NCBI GenBank assembly: GCA_015486905.1
Contig: WFQV01000355.1
Location: 1 to 10,725, forward strand
Reading direction: 5' to 3'
Length of the DNA: 10,725 bases
Origin: Melioribacteraceae bacterium
Lineage (GTDB): Bacteria > Bacteroidota > Ignavibacteria > Ignavibacteriales > Melioribacteraceae
Shown piece by piece: positions 7,520-10,725 of the stretch. How positions within the stretch are numbered: the stretch's first letter is position 1; each line of letters opens with the position of its first letter. The notes beneath the pieces were generated by a model. It saw nothing but the letters and a program-made list of their open reading frames with translations. It did not search any database and had not been told where the DNA came from. Position numbers and translations under genes: made by a program.

Positions 7520-7656
7520 TTCTGTAGTTTTTTGAATACATTTGTTGTTCAAAAAGTACATTTCGGGTAGGGAGAATGCCCGTTAAAGTTCTTAAATAAT
7601 GTTTCGTGACGGCACAATTTTTGTGCAATAAAAGTGAGTAAATTTTGGAGCTCAAA
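7520..7656 (+). promoter_or_regulatory. Leader of the lipoprotein gene with three inverted repeats
   Basis: This 137-bp gap contains three successive inverted repeats: 7529-7536 with 7548-7555 (8 bp, 11-nt loop), 7564-7567 with 7579-7582 (4 bp, 11-nt loop) and 7612-7617 with 7621-7626 (6 bp perfect, 3-nt loop). None is followed by a clear U-run, so a terminator for the upstream gene is uncertain. The gap should hold the promoter and 5' UTR of the lipoprotein gene. I could not place a promoter convincingly. Confidence 0.4.
7647..7650 (+). promoter_or_regulatory. Ribosome binding site that fixes the lipoprotein start
   Basis: GGAG lies 6 nt before the ATG at 7657 and overlaps an in-frame TTG at 7645. 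The ATG gives a clean lipoprotein signal peptide. The same AATTTT(T)GGAG context precedes the next gene's ATG at 8879. Confidence 0.75.
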
Positions 7657-8811
7657 ATGAAATATGTTAAATACATTTTAATGTTTTTTATATTTTACTC
7701 CCTTTCAGGGTGTTACACACAATTAGCACTTAACGGCAATAGTGACTATTCTTCGAATGGTAACAATGAAGAATACTCCAATGAAGAATATGCTTACGAA
7801 GACACTACTGCCGAGCAGGATACCACATATTACGGAAATGAAGGGGAAGAAAGCCAATCGCCGGAGATAAACAATTACTATTATTTTGACAACGGTTTTT
7901 GGCCTAATGACTTTTACAGACGATATTACTGGGGCTATTATCCCGGCGTTGCCATTACTATTGGCGGCGGAGATTTCTACGATTGGTACTGGGATAATTT
8001 AAATTGGTACAATTGGGATTATTACGACCCTTATTTTTACGATTATTATTATAACCCCTATTATGTTTGGGATGGCTATTACGACGGATATTACAACGGA
8101 GGCTTAGCGCCTGTTTACAAATACCGTTCTCGTAATTTAACGAGATTGAGAAATACTCACGGCGGCAGAGGATTGGCTTTGAGTTTGAGAGCATTAAGAA
8201 ATTTGAACAGAAGAACCGCCACGAGCAGCGTTGCGGCTAATAGAAGAAGAAACGAACGGAGCGGTAGAGACCGGAACGTTGATCAATCTATTTTGGGTAG
8301 CCGTCCTACGCAGAACGGAGCGGTAAACGGATTAAGCAGACCTACCGTTAACGGAAGGCAAAGTTCGGTTAGAAGAAATGGCAGAAGCGAGAGAAATTCT
8401 TCTGAAATTTTGAGGAAAGGCAGAGGAGGCAGATCGGTAGAAAGCAGAAAAGGGACTGTTCGCAGAACAAACCCTAATGCCGGTAGGAAAGTCCGAAAGG
8501 AAAATCCTCGTGTAGAACGGCACTCCCGAACAGATTACAGAAGAGAATACAAAGCACCTCGCAAAACCGAAAGGAGATACGAACCGAAGTCAAGACCGAG
8601 AAGCTACTCAAGACCCAAATCGGAAAGCCGGCATAGTTACTATCATCCTCAGAGCAGGGAAAGCTACCCGAGTCATAGTTCCTACACACATCGCTCTTAT
8701 TCACCAAGCTCAAGAAGTAGTTACAGCGGAGGTGGTTACAGCAGGTCTTCAGGTTCTTCCGGCAGGAGTTCGAGAAGTTCTTCAAGGGGGTCTTCTTCCC
8801 GAAGAAGATAA
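7657..8811 (+). CDS. Low-complexity lipoprotein: acidic, Tyr/Trp-rich and Arg/Ser-rich segments
   Basis: This 384-residue protein has unknown function. It starts with a lipoprotein signal peptide: positive N-end, hydrophobic core, and lipobox LSGC with the modified Cys at 19. The mature chain has three compositionally distinct parts. Residues about 28-71 are acidic and Asn/Ser/Glu-rich. Residues 72-149 are aromatic, with 24 Tyr and 7 Trp in 78 residues, in patterns such as YYDPYFYDYYYNPYY. Residues about 150-384 are strongly basic, Arg/Ser-rich, with many Asn and Gly. The last 60 or so switch to Ser/Tyr/Arg repeats ending in SSSRRR. No catalytic motif is visible and the chain is probably largely disordered. 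Proteins of this general style occur in the Bacteroidetes/Chlorobi group. A surface-adhesive, scaffold or polyanion-binding role is speculation. It stands alone between an inverted-repeat leader and a strong terminator. Confidence 0.85.
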   Translation: MKYVKYILMFFIFYSLSGCYTQLALNGNSDYSSNGNNEEYSNEEYAYEDTTAEQDTTYYGNEGEESQSPEINNYYYFDNGFWPNDFYRRYYWGYYPGVAITIGGGDFYDWYWDNLNWYNWDYYDPYFYDYYYNPYYVWDGYYDGYYNGGLAPVYKYRSRNLTRLRNTHGGRGLALSLRALRNLNRRTATSSVAANRRRNERSGRDRNVDQSILGSRPTQNGAVNGLSRPTVNGRQSSVRRNGRSERNSSEILRKGRGGRSVESRKGTVRRTNPNAGRKVRKENPRVERHSRTDYRREYKAPRKTERRYEPKSRPRSYSRPKSESRHSYYHPQSRESYPSHSSYTHRSYSPSSRSSYSGGGYSRSSGSSGRSSRSSSRGSSSRRR

Positions 8812-8818
8812 ATTTTTA

Positions 8819-8848
8819 AGCGTCCGGTTTCCCCGGGCGCTTTCTTTC
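8819..8848 (+). terminator. Rho-independent terminator after the lipoprotein gene
   Basis: A 9-bp GC-rich stem (8819-8827 with 8833-8841, one internal T-G pair) closes a 5-nt loop (8828-8832) and is followed by the T-rich run TTCTTT. It starts 7 nt after the TAA of the lipoprotein gene. It separates that gene from the downstream porin, which therefore needs its own promoter or read-through within the 30 bp that remain. Confidence 0.85.
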
Positions 8849-8878
8849 CATTTGTTCTAAAATTTTTGGAGTATCAAG

Positions 8879-10327
8879 ATGAAAAGGAAATATATTTTTG
8901 TGATTGCCATATCTTTGTTTTTTGCAAATTTGATTTTTGCACAGAATTACAACGACGCTTTAAGACTTTCGACGCCGGGCTTTGTGCCTTCCGCACGTGT
9001 AATGGGAATGGGCGGTGCGGCTGTGGGTTTCGGCGGAGATTATTCCTCCGCTTTTACTAACCCTGCCGGAATCGGATTAATAAAGCAGAGCGAATTGGTC
9101 GGAGGATTGAACTACTCGATTTTCAACAACAATACAACGCTTTTCAATTCACAAACGAGTTTCGACGTAAGTTCCACCGGTTTGAATCAGGTAGGTTTTG
9201 CATTTCCTTTCCCCACTTACAGAGGGAGTTTCGTGATTGCCTTTGGTTACAATAGAATCAAGGATTTTAATTCCACAATGAAATTTAACGGATTTAACTC
9301 TCATGCTAACTCGATGATTCAAGATTTGGTTTCGGTTAATGACGACATAGCTTACAATTTGGGGCTGAGTTATCCCACTTACGATTCAAATGGAAATTAT
9401 CTGAAGGATGAGACAAAAATAAATGGAAATTTAAATCAACGTGGAAATTTAACTAACGAAGGTAGCATCAATGCTTGGACTTTGTCAGCCGCAATTGAAG
9501 TGGCTAAGAATGTCTTTGTGGGTGCTTCGTTTAATATTTTAACCGGAACTTACAAAAGTAGAAGGGATTATTACGAAGAAGATACGAAGGACAAATACCC
9601 TGCTTCCGTTTGGCTTGACCCCAATGACCAGCGTACGTCCGATTTCCAAAGTTTTTATTTGAATGATATTGTAAATTGGGATTTAACGGGCTGGAACGCT
9701 CAATTGGGAATATTGTACAAAATGAATTTAATGAATGTGGGTTTTGGAATCAAATTGCCTTCCAAGTTTACGGTTAAGGAAAAGTATTTTGTTTACGGTG
9801 AAAGTTACTTCGGTAGCGGAAATTCTTTTACAATCGACCCTCCTTACAATTCCAAAGTTGAATACGATATCAATACTCCATGGGAATTTTCCGGGGGCGC
9901 ATCATTTGGGCTTGCATTTTTCCGCTTCAATGCCGATGCAGTGTTTATTGATTATACACAGATGGAATTTGCAGGTGGCTTAAACCCGACGGATATGAGT
10001 GCAAACAACAACGACATTAAAGAATTATTCAGAAGCGTTGTTAATTATTCTTTCGGCGGAGAATTTGATGTTCCCGTCTTGGACGTTACCGTAAGAGCAG
10101 GTTACGCTTTGAGACCCTCACCCTTTAAAGATGACCCTCCGAATTTTGACAGAAAATATTACACATTTGGCTTGGGATTAAACCCGGCTCCGAACATCTT
10201 TCTCGATTTTGCACTTGTCAAAGGCAGTTGGAATGATTTCTCGGATAATTACGGGACTAACCTTTCACGGGTTGATGAGGATATTCAAACCACAAAAGCA
10301 ATTTTCACTGTCAAATACAGGTATTAG
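8879..10327 (+). CDS. OmpP1/FadL/TodX-family outer-membrane protein
   Basis: This 482-residue outer-membrane barrel belongs to the family that moves hydrophobic compounds, such as long-chain fatty acids and aromatics, across the outer membrane. It has a Sec signal peptide (MKRKYIFVIAISLFFANLIFA, about residues 1-21). The family's N-terminal hatch signature follows: a SARVMGMGGAAVGFGGD segment, then SSAFTNPAGIGLI. The rest shows alternating strands rich in Gly, Asn and aromatics, and it ends VKYRY, with the terminal aromatic expected for BAM-mediated assembly. GGAG lies 7 nt before the ATG. Length is normal for FadL-like proteins. The substrate cannot be read from the sequence. The acyl-CoA genes on the other strand make a lipid or fatty-acid substrate attractive but unproven; many Bacteroidetes paralogues have other roles. 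Confidence 0.85.
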   Translation: MKRKYIFVIAISLFFANLIFAQNYNDALRLSTPGFVPSARVMGMGGAAVGFGGDYSSAFTNPAGIGLIKQSELVGGLNYSIFNNNTTLFNSQTSFDVSSTGLNQVGFAFPFPTYRGSFVIAFGYNRIKDFNSTMKFNGFNSHANSMIQDLVSVNDDIAYNLGLSYPTYDSNGNYLKDETKINGNLNQRGNLTNEGSINAWTLSAAIEVAKNVFVGASFNILTGTYKSRRDYYEEDTKDKYPASVWLDPNDQRTSDFQSFYLNDIVNWDLTGWNAQLGILYKMNLMNVGFGIKLPSKFTVKEKYFVYGESYFGSGNSFTIDPPYNSKVEYDINTPWEFSGGASFGLAFFRFNADAVFIDYTQMEFAGGLNPTDMSANNNDIKELFRSVVNYSFGGEFDVPVLDVTVRAGYALRPSPFKDDPPNFDRKYYTFGLGLNPAPNIFLDFALVKGSWNDFSDNYGTNLSRVDEDIQTTKAIFTVKYRY

Positions 10328-10349
10328 ATTTAGGATTTTTATTACTTTG

Positions 10350-10424
10350 ATGTTCTCTCATAGATTTTAAATAGCAATTATTAACTGTTGCGGTAGCGAA
10401 CATGTGATAGTTAACGGAGAACAT
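10350..10424. repeat. Nested inverted repeats and a 21-bp-period direct repeat in a convergent intergenic region
   Basis: An 8-bp perfect inverted repeat (ATGTTCTC 10350-10357, GAGAACAT 10417-10424) encloses a 6-bp one (TTAACT 10381-10386, AGTTAA 10409-10414). Inside that is a small bulged hairpin (10386-10402). The right part also contains two tandem imperfect copies starting GAACAT at 10398 and 10419 (14 of 17 bases alike). It lies between two converging stops, so it may serve as a bidirectional terminator, but no T-run follows the stems. Confidence 0.45.
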
Positions 10425-10437
10425 TTAATAGTAAATT

Positions 10438-10725
10438 TTACCTGAAATTTGAAAAATATTTGTCTATTTCCGATCTCATTTCAATTCCTACTTTTTCAAA
10501 ACAATCAAGCAATTGTTCGTAAGCTCCTACTCCACCTAAAAAGTCCCAAAATTCTTTGGCTACTTTTAATTCTTTTTTAATGTCCAACATTCCTTTTAAT
10601 GTCCAGCGTTCATAGGGTTTTGGCTCGTAAGGGTTGTAGGGAATTGCAATGTAAGAGTGAACTTTAGCATTAGGATTTTTACGTAAATAAATTGCAATCC
10701 ATTCAAGAAGAGTGCGTTTAAAATC
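10438..10725 (-). CDS. Probable TdeIII-type type II restriction endonuclease, C-terminal part (5' end outside window)
   Basis: The minus strand is open from the window edge (10725) to the TAA at 10438-10440, giving 95 residues that begin DFKRTLLEWI. No start codon is needed inside the window, so this is the 3' end of a longer gene. The segment IAIPYNPYEPKPYERW (27-41), then TLKGMLDIKKELKV and AKEFWDFLGG (56-65), then YEQLLDCFEKVGIEMR and EIDKYF (86-91), resembles the C-terminus of TdeIII-family endonucleases as I remember it. These cleave short palindromic DNA (TdeIII itself is reported for GGNCC) and are paired with a cognate DNA methyltransferase. The catalytic core is outside the window, so activity cannot be judged. 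A methylase gene should lie close by. The open frame is certain; the family is moderately sure. Confidence 0.62.
   Translation of the reverse strand, partial: DFKRTLLEWIAIYLRKNPNAKVHSYIAIPYNPYEPKPYERWTLKGMLDIKKELKVAKEFWDFLGGVGAYEQLLDCFEKVGIEMRSEIDKYFSNFR

Noticed and set aside
7958..8785. Minus-strand open frames under the lipoprotein gene (7958-8194, 8332-8523, 8474-8785)
   Set aside because: They are shadows caused by the biased composition of the low-complexity gene; no start signals or homology.
1..10725. CRISPR array, insertion sequence, rRNA or tRNA genes
   Set aside because: I saw no regularly spaced repeats, transposase frames, terminal inverted repeats with target duplications, or RNA gene signatures on either strand.

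Overview
The window reads as a piece of a bacterial chromosome of moderate-to-low GC. The encoded proteins look most like the Bacteroidota/Chlorobiota/Ignavibacteriota branch, with Ignavibacteria my best guess. I base this on the style of the acyl-CoA carboxylase, the OmpP1/FadL-type porin, beta-barrel proteins ending in an aromatic residue, and a Tyr/Trp-rich lipoprotein. Several starts have clear GGAG-type ribosome binding sites. The taxonomy is inference from remembered sequence style, not from a search.

Layout. (1) 1-299, plus strand: the 3' part of a HigA-family antitoxin whose start lies outside the window. (2) 379-4737, minus strand: a tightly packed four-gene operon, in transcription order nadD, meaB, acyl-CoA dehydrogenase, acyl-CoA carboxylase beta subunit, with spacings of 0, 2 and 1 bp. 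(3) 4738-4951: an AT-rich divergent intergenic region. (4) 4952-7519, plus strand: cysS, then a small membrane-anchored protein overlapping it by one base (TAATG), then a secreted probable beta-barrel protein. (5) 7520-7656: a leader with three small inverted repeats. (6) 7657-8811: a lipoprotein with an acidic N-terminal segment, an aromatic-rich middle and an Arg/Ser-rich tail, closed by a strong intrinsic terminator. (7) 8879-10327: an OmpP1/FadL/TodX-family outer-membrane protein. (8) 10328-10437: a convergent intergenic region with nested and direct repeats. (9) 10438 to the window end, minus strand: the C-terminal 95 residues of a gene resembling TdeIII-type type II restriction endonucleases; it has no start codon inside the window.

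How the genes fit together. The minus-strand operon links NAD synthesis (NadD) with acyl-CoA oxidation and carboxylation, plus the GTPase chaperone of a B12-dependent acyl-CoA mutase. This suggests branched-chain amino acid or odd-chain/short-chain acyl-CoA breakdown toward succinyl-CoA. The mutase and the biotin-carrying partner subunit are not in the window. The plus-strand half after cysS is an envelope cluster: an inner-membrane-anchored protein, two outer-membrane barrels and a lipoprotein. Accessory, defence-type genes (toxin-antitoxin and restriction-modification) sit at both edges around an ordinary metabolic and envelope core. I did not find a convincing new multi-gene system. The most unusual object is the low-complexity lipoprotein at 7657-8811.
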